Assembly: GCA_036023115.1 (NCBI GenBank)
Contig: JAYKKT010000089.1
Location: 15,742,501 to 15,806,500, forward strand
Direction of reading: 5' to 3'
Length of the DNA stretch: 64,000 bases
From: Brasenia schreberi
Taxonomy: Eukaryota; Streptophyta; Magnoliopsida; Nymphaeales; Cabombaceae
In this document: one piece after another, positions 52,201 through 60,998 of the stretch
How the letters are laid out: every line of letters begins with the position of its first letter
Position numbering within the stretch: position 1 is the stretch's first letter
Translations under genes and position numbers: made by a program
The notes under the pieces: generated by a model
The model's input: only the letters and a program-made list of their open reading frames with translations
What the model was told of the DNA's origin: nothing
Databases searched by the model: none

Positions 52201-55200
52201 GGCTTTCACTCATCATTGAAGGAAAATGATTTGGACTGTGAACAATGAAGGACAGTAGAACAGTATTTGCATTTATTTCTTTGTGGCAATTCCATAAAAG
52301 GTCTTTTCAAAAGCCAATGGTTGCTTCTAATCCTGTAGAACATGGGAAAAAGGAGCATTTGGAGATTGAACAACAGTTCATTCATGAGGGTAATTCAGTC
52401 ATGGTCCTTTCACAGTCAACAGCAGGTCAAAGACCACCTCACCAAGCCTTTGTCTGGTGCTACATTGGCTTTTAAAGGCCAAAACAGCCATGATTGTGGA
52501 CCATGCATATCTTGAGGCAACATAGCAACAATAGCATTTTATTTTCCATATTGGAATGTGTATTTCATTCAGGCATAACTTTGTTTCCAAGTTTTAATGG
52601 GACACTACAACTTAACCACTTCTGAAGAGCCTTACGTACATTGTATCCTTAAAAGTAATGTAAAAGACTCGGATAAGATTTGATGGCTTTTCCTTCTGCT
52701 AGAACATCTACCTTTTGCTTATCTAACTTTGCCACAACTTTTTAATCTACTTCTTGCAGGATCTCACATGGTTGGAAAGACTTCTAAATAACTTGCCGAT
52801 TTGAATAAATGAAAAGTGTACCTAATAACTAAACCATAGTTTTAGTATCCACAAGGGAATGGATCGGTGCTTCCTAGTAGATAATGGCAGTTCATTGAAC
52901 TTCATGTAAAACGACAGGATTTAAGCTTAGTAATTTTATCAGAACACAATCGCTCAATACAGAAAATAATAAATAGACAAGCAGCATGACATTTGATGGA
53001 ATAAAAGTTACAAAGTTACAATACTACAAGAGGTGGATTTATTTGGCCCACGTGAGCAATGAAAAAAAAAATAATATTGCTAAGTTGAAAAGTGCATACC
53101 TCAGAATCTCTGGACCCCAGTAAGCTTCTGTCATTTATGTTTGCAGATCCAATCAAAACAGCACGGTCATCTACAATCATCACTTTGCTATGGACATAGA
53201 CCTGACATGAAGCTACATATTTGATTTCTCTTGTAAAATGAGATGATAAACTTCTATGACATTGACTATTAACTTGACACCAATAACCTGATAGAATGCT
53301 CGAAACAAAAGCTAACTACAACATGCTAGAATCAACACAAGAAATGGGCAACAAGGAAAACAAGCAATAGTAGGTGTTTCACCTGACTGGTAGCAAGAAG
53401 GCCACTATCACCTAATCTTCCGTAAGACCGGAGACCATAAAAAGAAATATAATCATGAGCTTTAGGACCAACTGCATCATATAGGTTTTTCAATATAGAA
53501 CTCTGTCCTCTACAAATGGTGCGATATTGCCAGTGCAATATAGCCCTCACAGAGGCCGCACCTGCATCATCGAGGCCACCCTGCAGAATCAGATGGTCAA
53601 GAGAGATGCTCATCAAGGCAGAATTATAGCGATGATATACATTCATCATGATACCTGGAATCCAGGCAAGAGAGGTATAACTATAATCACTCTGAAGCAT
53701 TTCTTTTCATTGTCTGCTCGCAAAATTCGGCGGTGGAGTGCTTCTAAAATGCGGTTTCTGATTATCTCATCCCCTTTAAGACCTGATATGAAAAACTGGT
53801 TCTAGAAGGAAAAAAGGGAAAATGTATAACCATTGTCAGAAATTAATGTATTCAGATGATCACGAGAAATATCATGATTCTGAACTTCACATTTGGAACA
53901 ACCTCACTTGCATATAAAAGCAAAACCATTTTACTTTAAGCATGGTATTAGATCTGCATGGAGAATGTAATCAATGCGAAGCATGCAATTATCATCTTGC
54001 ATTCTCCCAACTACAGCATATGAGGCTTAAAGCAAGTTCCTCTTGAAACTCATGTAAGTAGGCAGATGTCAAACTTTGCAGCACCAACACAGAGAACAAT
54101 ACCAAGAAGGATACATAAACCAATTCGCTCGTTTATCCATCCATACATGTACTCAAGCACAGGTGGAAGCAGATAAGCATTTTCCAGTGAAGCGCCTCTA
54201 TATGAAACAGAATCAAACTATGACCAGCATCCTTAAGTGCCCCTAAGGCTTTTCTTCCCTCGATTCATTAAGAAAATGCAACAAGAGATTGATTTTCTTT
54301 TTTACCATCTGAGAAGCAACGCCTAAATGTAGCCCACACATATACACAAGTGACAAAAATTTCCAACTAATATTTTGGTTTCATTTCCTCTTCTAGAATG
54401 TACTTTCTTTCAAAACCATGGGATAATAGACCCAGCTTAGCTAAAACAAATGTGGTATAATTGTTTTGCCTCTGCCATGAGACATTGTATCAACTTGCTG
54501 TCATGTCAATTCAGGCCAACATCCAGGGGAATGTTGTTCCCAAAAACGTCATAAAAGCTCTTGGAGAATTATGATCAAAATAACAAGCCAGCTTTAATTA
54601 GCTTTTGCAGGTTTGCAGAAACCAACATCATCCAGATGTGAAATTATGGTTGGAAATTAAGCATAACATATTGGATAATGTAATTAGAGTACAAGTGGCG
54701 AAAAAATTACAAACAATAAAAAAATCGAACATCAACCATTCTTAAAAGAAAAAACATAATCCAAGAATTTCACTCCCATAACGTTTTCTAAAGATAATTA
54801 CCTCAATGTATATAAAGTGTTCGGCTTTCTCTATAAGGGAGCAGTAAGCATTGTGAATACTTTCTTCAGTCTGGCTTGTTCCAGCAGACCATTGGCCAAC
54901 ACTCCTAATGATCTAGCAGCAGAAAAGACAACAATCAATCACTAACTCTTTAAGCTCTCTACAACTTAAATATTAAAGGAAACTGATGTCCTCAACTGGC
55001 TGCTGCTTGTAAGGTACACAAAGGACCACAGAGTTAAAAACAATGAATATCTCAGAAAGCATTATCAAAGAGCCAAGCTCATGAGCGATGAGAATAATCA
55101 GTGAACGACTACAAGGTGAGTAAGTCAAAGAAATTTATTCAGGCGAAAATAATATTGGAAAAAACATACAGAATGACTGGTAAACCCTATTAGTGAAAGC

Positions 55201-57239
55201 ACGAAACAGACTTAGATATCAACTTTCAGCATTTCTAGGAGTCTCACTAAAAAAACACGACTTTGTCGTAAATAAAACTTTTATCCTGTAACCTCATCAT
55301 GCTAATAAAAAAGATTTAAGGATGCAAAATGAGACCAGTTCCTGCCTGAAGAAAACTGGATAAAGAACATGATAAAAGTATAACAGCATGGCAGCAAAAA
55401 GAAACTAACCTGACACCGGCAAGAAGTGCAAGGACCTTGTCCAGCTTCGTACACAGAAGTGTCCATCTCACACCTCTCTTGAGTTTCCCACCACTCATCA
55501 TTTGGATGCGTTGATGTATCAATATATATTGGAGTAGGAAAACGTTTTGCATCATGATCATCAACAAAATCTTCCAACTGCATGTCTTGAACATGAGGCT
55601 CAGATTTCAACCTTCTGTAAGAAAAGGCATGGTTCCAACTGGATTCCTTTATTTGATTGGCAACGTGATTTATATCTAACCCATTCACTTTTACATCCAT
55701 GGTGACATCTTTGCCATCAGATTCCTGAGGTAAAAGTAATGGGATGTCCTGTGATGATGATCGGGAGGTGAAAGAGCCCTGCCGCTTAAGCTCATGTGCT
55801 TCATCCTGTTTTTTCTTCGCATCTATAACATCAGCCTTACCCATATAATGTGGAATAACCATGTGATGCTGCGGCATAAGCAACGGGATTGCTTGCTCAT
55901 TTGGGGCTTTGTTTCTCTACATAAACACAAGTCCAATCCATCAGAAGAAAGGCATTCTATTTATAAATTTATATAATTCGGGAGAGAGAAAAGAGGAAGA
56001 ACCTTTGCATAGTTCCAACGTTGAACAAAGTGTCTTGCCACATCACGACAAGGGGGTCCCCATAGAGCACAGTGAACATCATGCCATGGCATTCGAGGAT
56101 ATTTTTCGCGGTCCAATTCATCCTTCATTGTATCTTCCCAAGAGTTTGGCTCAGACTCTCTACATTCAAAAAGGATAGTTACATAAAAGAAAGATGATTT
56201 CAGCTTGGTTTTGATTTTGGTTTGGGAAAGATGTTACCGGGGATTATAGTAGTCTTTTCCCGGCCATATTTGAGCAGGAAAATCACCTACATTATGCTCA
56301 CTGTTGTCATAGCGACCAAAGCACAGATCTAGACCTCCTATGTAGCAGACATCATAATCCACAATTACAATTTTTTCATGATGAGACCTGTAAGAGGGTT
56401 ATCCAAGTCAAGAGTAAACAGAGTTTATGACACTTAGAAAGTTGCTAACAATCACTGATCGAAATTACAGAGAAAGTATAAAGATCATATCGTACCATAG
56501 ATAGACACCAGATGAAAAATGATCAGGGTAGCGCAGGACCTTGACATTCTCATGGATGTTAAGTAGCCTCCGTTTACTGTATACACTGTTAATCTTCAAA
56601 GCAAGCGCAACTTCTTTGTACAAAAGTATATATATCTGAACATTGCAAAAGTGAGGTCAGTACAGCTTTCACTACAAGATTGCAAAAGCGAGGTCAGGAC
56701 ATCTTCCACTATTATCTAGACCAGGAATTATTGTGCTGGTTATCAATGGTAGTGACTTAAAATTTTAGAGAACCACATCATTGACAAAAACGGTCAAGTA
56801 CCTGAACTCCTTGCTTAGCCTTTGCTTCCAGCAGAGCATCAAGCCGGGAGGAGCCATGACAATTAAAAGGACGACGCAAATACAACTCCGGGCATAACCA
56901 CCAATCAGTAATAAAAATCTGCAGAGATATTTTGGGGTCACTGGTACTCAACATACCTATGGTAAAAGCACTTCATGAAATCATGGTGAAATATACCTCT
57001 GATTTGGCTTCTTCAATAGATGATGCAATTGCTTCAAATGCTGCTTGCCCATCAATAAACCATTGAGATTGGCTACCATCTTCAGTCAAACCCCTTGGAG
57101 GAGCAGAAGCCCCAAATCTGTGAGGATGGCACCATCCCTCAGGTGGCCGCAAACCAGCATCATTGATTGAAGCAACCCAATCACGGACTTTGGCTTTACT
57201 TTTTGTCCTCAACTTTATAGTCCTGTTCCCGCAAGACAC
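28021..57239 (-). CDS. PLDzeta: Phospholipase D zeta (PXPH-type), 5' part outside the window
   Basis: The enzyme hydrolyses phospholipids such as phosphatidylcholine to phosphatidic acid. The plant PX/PH (zeta) class is phosphoinositide-dependent and calcium-independent, and acts in vesicle traffic, root growth and phosphate starvation. Fourteen exons join without a frame break into 793 residues plus TGA. Visible blocks are a region after the PH domain ([17 protein letters not shown], residues 27-43), HKD motif 1 (H170, K172, D177), a variable Ser-rich loop (about 285-430), [10 protein letters not shown] (about 474-483), HKD motif 2 (H594, K596, D601), and the family C-terminus ending YYASAQVFH. 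All introns inspected have GT and AG ends. Family members are about 1,050-1,100 residues, so some 300 N-terminal residues are not seen here. Late introns are swollen by transposons, and the RTE copies inside them lie antisense to the gene. Confidence 0.95.
28346..28407 (-). CDS. PLDzeta: PLD zeta small exon, residues 691-711
   Basis: A 62-base exon encodes [20 protein letters not shown] and the first two bases of an Arg codon. It has acceptor CTGCAG... AG and donor GTACAG. Together with the previous and next exons it restores the frame. Confidence 0.93.
28868..29577 (+). mobile_element. Old RTE LINE fragment, 5' half
   Basis: It matches the leader and endonuclease region of copies A and B at low identity (AAGCTAATGGAGATAGTAGA; GATGAACATTTAATTACTTA), with many stops and small gaps. 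It lies in the last large PLD intron. It is older than copy B and may pair with the 3' fragment at 33,925-34,390. Confidence 0.85.
29834..29849 (+). repeat. Target-site duplication, left, RTE copy B
   Basis: ATAAATAAGATGCCAT is repeated exactly at 33,130-33,145. Confidence 0.93.
29850..33129 (+). mobile_element. RTE-type LINE copy B, full length (3,280 bp), recently decayed
   Basis: The element starts AACTCCACCCATGTAAGGG and ends in a TTG tail. The first frame (29,965-31,020) holds the apurinic endonuclease: [36 protein letters not shown] and [10 protein letters not shown]. The linker (31,111-31,524) and reverse transcriptase (31,649-33,086) follow, with [20 protein letters not shown] and an intact [10 protein letters not shown] box (about 32,305-32,335). 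A late region reads [11 protein letters not shown] and GRGRPQKCW. Breaks are few: stops near 31,018 and 32,601, an extra A near 31,507, and an extra base near 31,953. It inserted in the 6.1-kb PLD intron, antisense to the gene. It is the best preserved copy here. Confidence 0.96.
33130..33145 (+). repeat. Target-site duplication, right, RTE copy B
   Basis: Exact second copy of the 16-bp direct repeat at 29,834-29,849, after the TTG tail. Confidence 0.93.
33225..33824. mobile_element. Non-autonomous DNA element with TATCG-rich ends
   Basis: Both ends are packed with GTATCG and CGATAC words (33,255-33,325 and 33,695-33,815). The right end, read inward on the minus strand, is CCAATGTTATGCATATCGCC. 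It resembles the end of the larger element at 59,996 (CAATGTTATTTGTATCGC). No coding sequence is present. The left border is approximate. Confidence 0.55.
33925..34390 (+). mobile_element. Old RTE LINE fragment, 3' end
   Basis: It matches the last part of RTE copies (AAAGGTAAATATTATAGA; TTAATCATCAATATATACAAAA; AGATGGCTTGGGCACGTGAA). It ends ACCCCATCTAGGGG-type sequence and a decayed GTTGGTG tail. Identity is low and the tail is poor, so it is an old insertion. It ends about 90 bp from the 66-base PLD exon. Confidence 0.85.
34481..34546 (-). CDS. PLDzeta: PLD zeta small exon, residues 669-690
   Basis: A 66-base exon encodes [20 protein letters not shown] plus AK. It has acceptor TGCAG and donor GTGATA. 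It is only found by matching the family, since the frame is too short to stand out. Confidence 0.92.
34928..37710 (+). mobile_element. RTE LINE copy C, decayed, cut at 37,710
   Basis: It matches copies A and B from the 5' leader (GGGTCTCCGCATTTTCAATA) through the endonuclease ([18 protein letters not shown]) and the RT. Frames are broken many times. The RT box reads FAYDIV (about 37,148), the same change as in copy A. The match ends at AGATGGTTTG, where a reverse copia LTR begins, and the missing 3' end is not found on the other side. Confidence 0.92.
37711..38020 (-). mobile_element. copia-type LTR, minus orientation
   Basis: The 310-bp block starts TGTTGGAAAATG and ends TTCTTCAACA on plus, so it has TG/CA ends with short inverted ends (TGTTG, CAACA). 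On the minus strand it follows a polypurine tract (TTGAGGGGGGG, the complement of 38,021-38,031) and contains CTTATATAAGG as a TATA box (about 37,873-37,883). This is therefore the 3' LTR of a minus-strand element. Confidence 0.82.
38021..38546 (-). mobile_element. Internal remnant next to the copia-type LTR
   Basis: The polypurine tract adjoins the LTR, and about 500 bp of AT- and CT-rich sequence follows without copia protein similarity. Imperfect repeats CCCCTTTACATGGTAGTTGCAG (about 38,333-38,354) and CCCCTTCATATGGTGATTGCAG (about 38,433-38,454) occur. The remnant ends where RTE copy D starts. The other LTR was not found. Confidence 0.55.
38547..40365 (+). mobile_element. RTE LINE copy D, 5' half, cut at 40,365, mosaic
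   Basis: The leader, endonuclease ([26 protein letters not shown]) and linker are present. About 39,165-40,075 is almost identical to copy B (30,620-31,525), with only two or three differences seen by eye, one of them an extra A near 40,022. By contrast, 40,080-40,310 follows copy A at most diagnostic bases (for example CATCTTTTCTACC and ATAAGAATCAGTTGG). The copy stops at CTTATACCCATATA inside the RT, so it has no RT active site and no tail. Confidence 0.93.
40366..40799. other. No feature recognised between RTE copy D and a copia element
   Basis: AT-rich, with TATATATATATA at about 40,713-40,724. I looked here for the 5' LTR of the copia element that follows and did not find one. Confidence 0.4.
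40800..44715 (+). mobile_element. Ty1-copia retrotransposon, decayed, no 5' LTR
   Basis: All copia domains are present in order on plus with frame breaks. Gag covers about 40,830-41,445 ([14 protein letters not shown]; zinc knuckle [14 protein letters not shown]). Protease is at 41,470-41,892 ([13 protein letters not shown]). Integrase is at 41,949-42,606 ([39 protein letters not shown]). Reverse transcriptase spans 43,161-44,058 ([38 protein letters not shown]). RNase H is at 44,210-44,431 ([28 protein letters not shown]). A polypurine tract AACTTGAGGGGGCG precedes the LTR. It lies in the 12.1-kb PLD intron, antisense to the gene. Confidence 0.93.
44716..45061 (+). mobile_element. 3' LTR of the copia element
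   Basis: It starts TGTTGGAGATCAAG directly after the polypurine tract and ends near CATTATAACA. It contains AATATAAATC near 44,893 and AATAAAG near 44,932. The end could be two bases later. Confidence 0.8.
45062..46694. repeat. PLD intron with a dispersed repeat and a 175-bp duplication
   Basis: Sequence at 45,285-45,345 resembles the first 60 bases of the window. A duplicated unit occurs at about 45,378-45,525 and 45,553-45,715. Both units contain TACATCCACCTGGCAACCCT and GATGGACAAGTATC, with about 175 bp spacing. The rest shows no recognised feature. Confidence 0.7.
46695..46826 (-). CDS. PLDzeta: PLD zeta exon, residues 625-668
   Basis: It reads [20 protein letters not shown] and ends [12 protein letters not shown]. 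It is 132 bases, with acceptor TTCTAG and donor GTCAAG. It sits alone between introns of about 6.3 and 12.1 kb. Confidence 0.94.
47036..47897. mobile_element. DNA element with TATCG-type ends, about 860 bp
   Basis: The left end ATTGTTGTATATATCGGTCT is close to the left end of the element at 59,996. The right end (47,790-47,897) carries the same kind of GATACA and TGTATC words. Inside is a diverged tandem duplication (about 47,235-47,405 and 47,407-47,600) sharing TAG-GGAGGTTTTG and TTTGAA-C-TTATTGGCCTT type blocks. It is non-coding. Confidence 0.55.
48772..48849 (+). repeat. 39-bp tandem duplication
   Basis: Two adjacent 39-base units begin CATCATCTTC and contain GTTAGTCTTCGTAAGAACTA. They differ at two bases. 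The open frame through them is not convincing. Confidence 0.9.
49122..51380 (+). pseudogene. hAT transposase relic (BED finger, DUF659 type)
   Basis: Plus-strand fragments of a plant hAT transposase occur in order. A BED zinc finger is near 49,320-49,415 ([20 protein letters not shown]). A DUF659-like part is near 49,730-49,860 (NGVSIIFDG). Then come [20 protein letters not shown] and [16 protein letters not shown] (49,932-50,156), an RNase-H-like middle, and the hAT dimerisation block near 50,940-51,150 ([20 protein letters not shown]). A likely intron runs from about 51,164 (GTAACT) to 51,251 (TATAG), after which [11 protein letters not shown] leads to the C-terminus SVDSEDL and stop at about 51,380. 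Stops and shifts make it inactive. It sits in the 6.3-kb PLD intron. Confidence 0.85.
51379..51458 (+). repeat. 40-bp tandem duplication after the hAT stop
   Basis: Two adjacent units share GGTACAAGTTT and TTTTATTTATCAAACAT. They begin at 51,379 and 51,419. Confidence 0.85.
51459..53099. other. PLD intron, no feature recognised
   Basis: No strong repeat or coding signal. A minus-strand frame at 52,399-52,590 has a weak [12 protein letters not shown] stretch that recalls the end of copia RNase H, but this is not enough for a call. The part next to the exon at 53,100 is ordinary intron. Confidence 0.4.
53100..53201 (-). CDS. PLDzeta: PLD zeta exon with HKD motif 2, residues 591-624
   Basis: It reads [20 protein letters not shown], with the second catalytic H594, K596 and D601, then [12 protein letters not shown]. 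It is 102 bases, phase 0. The next intron is about 6.3 kb. Confidence 0.95.
53383..53580 (-). CDS. PLDzeta: PLD zeta exon, residues 525-590
   Basis: It reads [20 protein letters not shown] and ends with [11 protein letters not shown] and LLATSQ. It is 198 bases, with acceptor CTGCAG and donor GTGAAA. Confidence 0.94.
53655..53801 (-). CDS. PLDzeta: PLD zeta exon, residues 476-524
   Basis: It starts [20 protein letters not shown], which completes the conserved IENQFF block with the previous exon, and ends [12 protein letters not shown]. It is 147 bases, with acceptor TTCTAG and donor GTATCA. Confidence 0.94.
53802..54801. other. PLD intron (1.0 kb), no feature recognised
   Basis: Plain intron sequence between exons ending at 53,801 and starting at 54,802. 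I see no repeat family. Confidence 0.5.
54802..54912 (-). CDS. PLDzeta: PLD zeta exon, residues 439-475
   Basis: It reads [20 protein letters not shown] and ends [10 protein letters not shown]. It is 111 bases, with acceptor GCTAG and donor GTAATT. Confidence 0.94.
55410..55916 (-). CDS. PLDzeta: PLD zeta exon with variable loop, residues 270-438
   Basis: The largest exon (507 bases, phase 0) begins [20 protein letters not shown] and ends CTSCRCQ. Its middle is the low-conservation charged and Ser-rich loop that separates the two HKD halves in this class, with [14 protein letters not shown] inside. Reading through the donor gives a false longer open frame. Confidence 0.94.
56003..56159 (-). 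CDS. PLDzeta: PLD zeta exon, residues 217-269
   Basis: It reads [20 protein letters not shown], then [20 protein letters not shown] and [10 protein letters not shown]. It is 157 bases, with acceptor TGTAG and donor GTTCTT. Confidence 0.94.
56238..56387 (-). CDS. PLDzeta: PLD zeta exon with HKD motif 1, residues 167-217
   Basis: It reads [20 protein letters not shown] and carries the first catalytic H-x-K-x4-D (H170, K172, D177 of the model), then [12 protein letters not shown] and [10 protein letters not shown]. It is 150 bases, with acceptor ACAG and donor GTAACA. Confidence 0.95.
56496..56635 (-). CDS. PLDzeta: PLD zeta exon, residues 121-167
   Basis: It reads [20 protein letters not shown] and continues to [12 protein letters not shown], with the Trp codon split by the intron. 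It is 140 bases, with acceptor TTCAG and donor GTACGA. Confidence 0.94.
56802..56918 (-). CDS. PLDzeta: PLD zeta exon, residues 82-120
   Basis: It reads [18 protein letters not shown] and ends AKAKQGVQ. It is 117 bases, flanked by CTGCAG and GTACTT, phase 0. It matches the [11 protein letters not shown] core of zeta-class PLDs. Confidence 0.94.
56997..57239 (-). CDS. PLDzeta: PLD zeta exon (first visible), residues 1-81 of the model
   Basis: The exon starts after an AAAAG acceptor with [20 protein letters not shown] and ends SEE-type acidic, KSE at a GAG/GTATAT donor. It is 243 bases, phase 0. It covers the end of the PH domain and the start of the catalytic region. The GTG at its start is an internal valine codon, not a translation start. 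Confidence 0.93.
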
Positions 57240-58409
57240 CTTTTGAGGGATTGGAGTGCCAGTCAGATGTTCTCATATCGAATTAATATATGCATCCATA
57301 ATATATTTTCTATCAATAAGTCGGTATAAAGCCCTGCTAAAAATGATTACCCCTTCTACAAGGCTAATGCATCGCAGCAAAACGTAGACAACATTATACC
57401 GGATGCAAAAACTATTGCAACAGGACAATGTTTTTAAGTGAGACATAGCAGATGTCGAAGTTGCTCAAAACATTACATTTCCCAATGCGTGATGGTAGAA
57501 TGTTGACTAGGATAAAAACTCCTTCTAATTCACTATGAGCAGATTTATGACCAGTGAACCTCAATTCACAGCTTGCATACATTACACCATCTCACCATGG
57601 CACATTAAGCAGAACTATGAGGCTACAACATTTCATGGTTTTTTCTTGCTAGTTGAAGCAGGCAGAACACATATATGCAAGCATACAAATTAGTAATAAG
57701 AGCAGTATACATGTAAGTTGATGCTGAGAACACAAACTATCTGACCAAAAGGATGCTGCATTCACTAATCAACATCATAGGTTCCCATGAGCTAGAAGTA
57801 CTACTATGCAGTTGTGAGAATTTCATGTCTGAACTCTCCATATGCATGGATTTAAGTAACATATGCTCATACATAAATAGACAGATAAAGCATGAGGAAT
57901 AATTATGCATATATGATTCATAGAGGTACAAAACTTGGCACATACACATAGGCATATATACATAGGTTTAGGTTACTTAATCTTAAGTAGTGCAGGTTTC
58001 CATATTTGCTTCACACTAGCGATTGGGTGATTGTTTTGTTGTACTTGTGCTGTAATGTGTCGAACCCAAGGAATCTCCTTTGCCTTTTGCTTCTTCATTA
58101 TGTGTGAACATCCTCAAACTTTGTGAAAGTGAGGGGTGATGCTCTGGAAATGTGTGCCAATATAGCATTCTCATCATGACATGTTTGCTCCAGATTCCCT
58201 CTATTATTCCTACTGGAATTCCAACAAAAATAAGGGAGAAACTTCATTGTGCCAATGAAGGTTTCTACGACAGAATTCAGTGCCATACTTGAGTGAAAAT
58301 TCTCCACCTTTTCTTTGCTTGAAAGTAGTTCTGGAGCTTAGATAAAAAAGAAAGTTTACTTTTTGAAAAAAGGACTCAAAGCTATGCTTATATCTGTTTA
58401 TCCATGTCC
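57240..58409. other. Upstream PLD intron, no exon found
   Basis: The exon at 57,239 begins with an AG acceptor, so an intron must extend to the right. I searched the minus strand for the end of the PH domain that should precede [10 protein letters not shown] and found none up to 64,000. Confidence 0.45.
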
Positions 58410-58417
58410 ACGAGCAT
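58410..58417 (+). repeat. Target-site duplication, left, 903-bp TIR element
   Basis: ACGAGCAT recurs exactly at 59,321-59,328. Confidence 0.88.
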
Positions 58418-59320
58418 CTATGTTGCACGGGTACGCTCAAATGGGCAACGTACCCGTATCCAGTACATACCAGGTATGGGTATACGTATTGGTACTCTAG
58501 GTACATACCGATACGCCAAAGTACCCAAAACTCACCTCGATGCGAGCTTCGAAACTGAATGCTAAGTGTCTCGGAGAATCCGTGTCGGTCGAGAAACGAA
58601 GCTATGGCTTGAAGAAGACTGCCGTGGAAGAACTCCGCGGCTAAAGTTTCTTTGTTTTTCTTCTTCTCCCTTCTTCGTTTTCTTTGTCTTATTCGTCTTC
58701 TCCTTCACGAGCCTGATGCTGTGAGGCTTCATGGAAACTAGGGTACCTGAATCGCCGCCCCTACTATGTGACAGAGAGAGAAAGAGCAATAGAAGAAGAA
58801 ACAACAAGGAAGAGAAATTCTGGAACCTTCTTGCATTTTATAAGACGAACAAACGTACCAAAGCTGGACAGTTTTGTTTCAATATAGTTTTATGACATAA
58901 GTTTCACCTTACGCCGTGTAACCTAAGGAGGGAGAGATAAGCTGGGCCTACACTCTTGTTGAGTAGGCATTACCCGTTGATACACTTCTCTGGGATAAAC
59001 TGCTTTGCTGATCAATATACTTTTTCTTTTTTTAACCTTTTAGTTCATTACGCTTTATGTGACAATGTTATTGGTGGAATCCATATCTAACATAAGTGTT
59101 TCTAATTTCAAATTTATTGTCTCTTACTTTTCTCGGTCTTCCATAAGTTGTACAGTGTTTCCTCACTGCTTTTTAAATTTTTAGCATTTTATGCAAATTT
59201 ATCTATTTATTATGTTTTTTAATAGTGGCGTACCCATACTTTAGTTTTCTAAAACATTGAGTATCGTGTACTCGTACCCGTATTGAGTATCAGTACCATA
59301 CCTATATCCATGCAACATAG
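58418..59320. mobile_element. Non-autonomous TIR DNA transposon, 903 bp, hAT-like
   Basis: The left end is CTATGTTGCACGGGTACG. The right end, read inward on the minus strand, is CTATGTTGCATGGATATAGG. The first ten bases are identical, and an exact 8-bp duplication flanks the element, as hAT insertions make. The subterminal parts repeat GTACCCGTA-like words in both orientations. The interior (about 58,540-58,860) is GC-richer and holds an 81-codon minus-strand open frame with lysine-rich and serine-rich runs that I do not recognise. No transposase is present. Confidence 0.85.
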
Positions 59321-59328
59321 ACGAGCAT
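59321..59328 (+). repeat. Target-site duplication, right, 903-bp TIR element
   Basis: Exact copy of the 8-bp ACGAGCAT at 58,410-58,417. Confidence 0.88.
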
Positions 59329-59594
59329 ACATGCATTTGTCAAACATGTGTCAAGACTCAAAATTCATTTTGGACATATAATATTTAATGTGCTTGTCAT
59401 GCCCATCCCAAAACTCATCCTTGCGACATCAAATGCTAGAGATATCAAAATTGGTCGGGCCGAAGATTTCCGACCCATATTTGAAGTAGGGCCGAATGGC
59501 CCAGCCCATATGACCCTGGTGCTGACTAGGCCAGGCCGGGCTGACCCCCCAAGGCCACACGCCTGTTGAATATTATATCGGGTCTATAAGACCC

Positions 59595-59641
59595 AATCCA
59601 AATCTTCTTGAAATCCAAATCTTCTTGAAATCCAAATCCAA
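59595..59641 (+). repeat. 17-bp tandem repeat, about 2.7 units
   Basis: The unit AATCCAAATCTTCTTGA occurs twice in full, then in part. Confidence 0.92.
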
Positions 59642-59689
59642 TCACAACATTTCATGCTTCAACAAGCCACATACGCATATAATTAAAAA

Positions 59690-59821
59690 GCTATATATAT
59701 ATATATATGTATGTATATATATATATATGTATGTATATATATATATGTATGTATATATATATATGTATGTATATATATATATATATGTATGTATATATAT
59801 ATATATATGTATGTATGTATG

Positions 59822-59852
<31 letters not shown>

Positions 59853-59995
59853 GTATATATATATGTATGTATATATATATATGTATATATATACATATAT
59901 GTACACATACATGTAATAGGAAAACTATATACATATATATATATACTTAAATGGAAAAAGTGTACATACATATACATATATATATATATATATAT
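59690..59995. repeat. AT/ATGT microsatellite
   Basis: Alternating (AT)n and (ATGT)n runs. They create long YIYI open frames on both strands that have no coding meaning. Confidence 0.97.
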
Positions 59996-60739
59996 CAATG
60001 TTATTTGTATCGCTCAGTATCGTACGATACATGACAAGGACGTATCGCCCATAGAAACATATTGTCTTGTATCGCACAATACGAGAGTATATTGAACGTA
60101 TAATATGATATGATACGTGCGATACACTATTTTTTATTAAGAAAAAGGAGATACCAAGAATCAACAAGTTTCAACAACTGCATGTTCAACACATAAGAAT
60201 TACAAATCATAATAAATATGAATTAAGAGTTGAGACATTTTAAGTAAGCAAATTAATATTTATAGAGTTCCAATAATATGAGTTATTAACTGTTAGAGAT
60301 CCAAGCATGGGACCTATTAAATCTTAGATTTTCAACTATATATTTATTAACTATTAGAATTGCAAAAGTAGGAATTACTAACGGTTAGAGTTTCAAGCAT
60401 AGATTTATTAATGATTAGAATTCCAAGAGCAAAAGTTATTACTTGTCAAGAGTCCCAAGTATAAGTTTATTGGTAATGGAGTCTTAAAAAAACAATTTCC
60501 AAACCAAGAAATTATTGTGCATACCTTATTAAATAATTTAAATAAGTTATATACTATTGTTTTGATATAATTTTCAAACTAATTCTTGATTGATAACAAT
60601 CATTAATAATTTTCTTGTTTTTTTTATCTATTTTATATTTTTAAACTATTTTTCAAATTAAAAACTTATGATATGTTATGATACACCTGTCTCATGAAGA
60701 AAAACAATACACGATATGATATGATACAAACAACACTAA

Positions 60740-60752
60740 TGTATATATATAC

Positions 60753-60794
<42 letters not shown>

Positions 60795-60952
60795 GTACAT
60801 ATATATATATATGATCCATATATATTACATATATACATGTAATAGAGGAAACTATATATATATAGTTATATACATATAAATATATAATGAAAAAAACTAT
60901 ACATATATACATGTAATCGAAAATTTATATACTATATACTATATATATGAGC

Positions 60953-60998
<46 letters not shown>

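Noticed and set aside
52245..52590. Plus- and minus-strand frames in the 6.3-kb intron, with [12 protein letters not shown] on minus
   Set aside because: The weak likeness to a copia RNase H end is a single short block without a neighbouring domain or LTR.
55316..55594. 92-codon minus-strand frame inside the PLD gene
   Set aside because: It is another frame of the 507-base PLD exon and runs into the intron.
59625..60095. Long open frames rich in Tyr and Ile on both strands
   Set aside because: They are translations of AT/ATGT microsatellites with no amino-acid pattern beyond the repeat.
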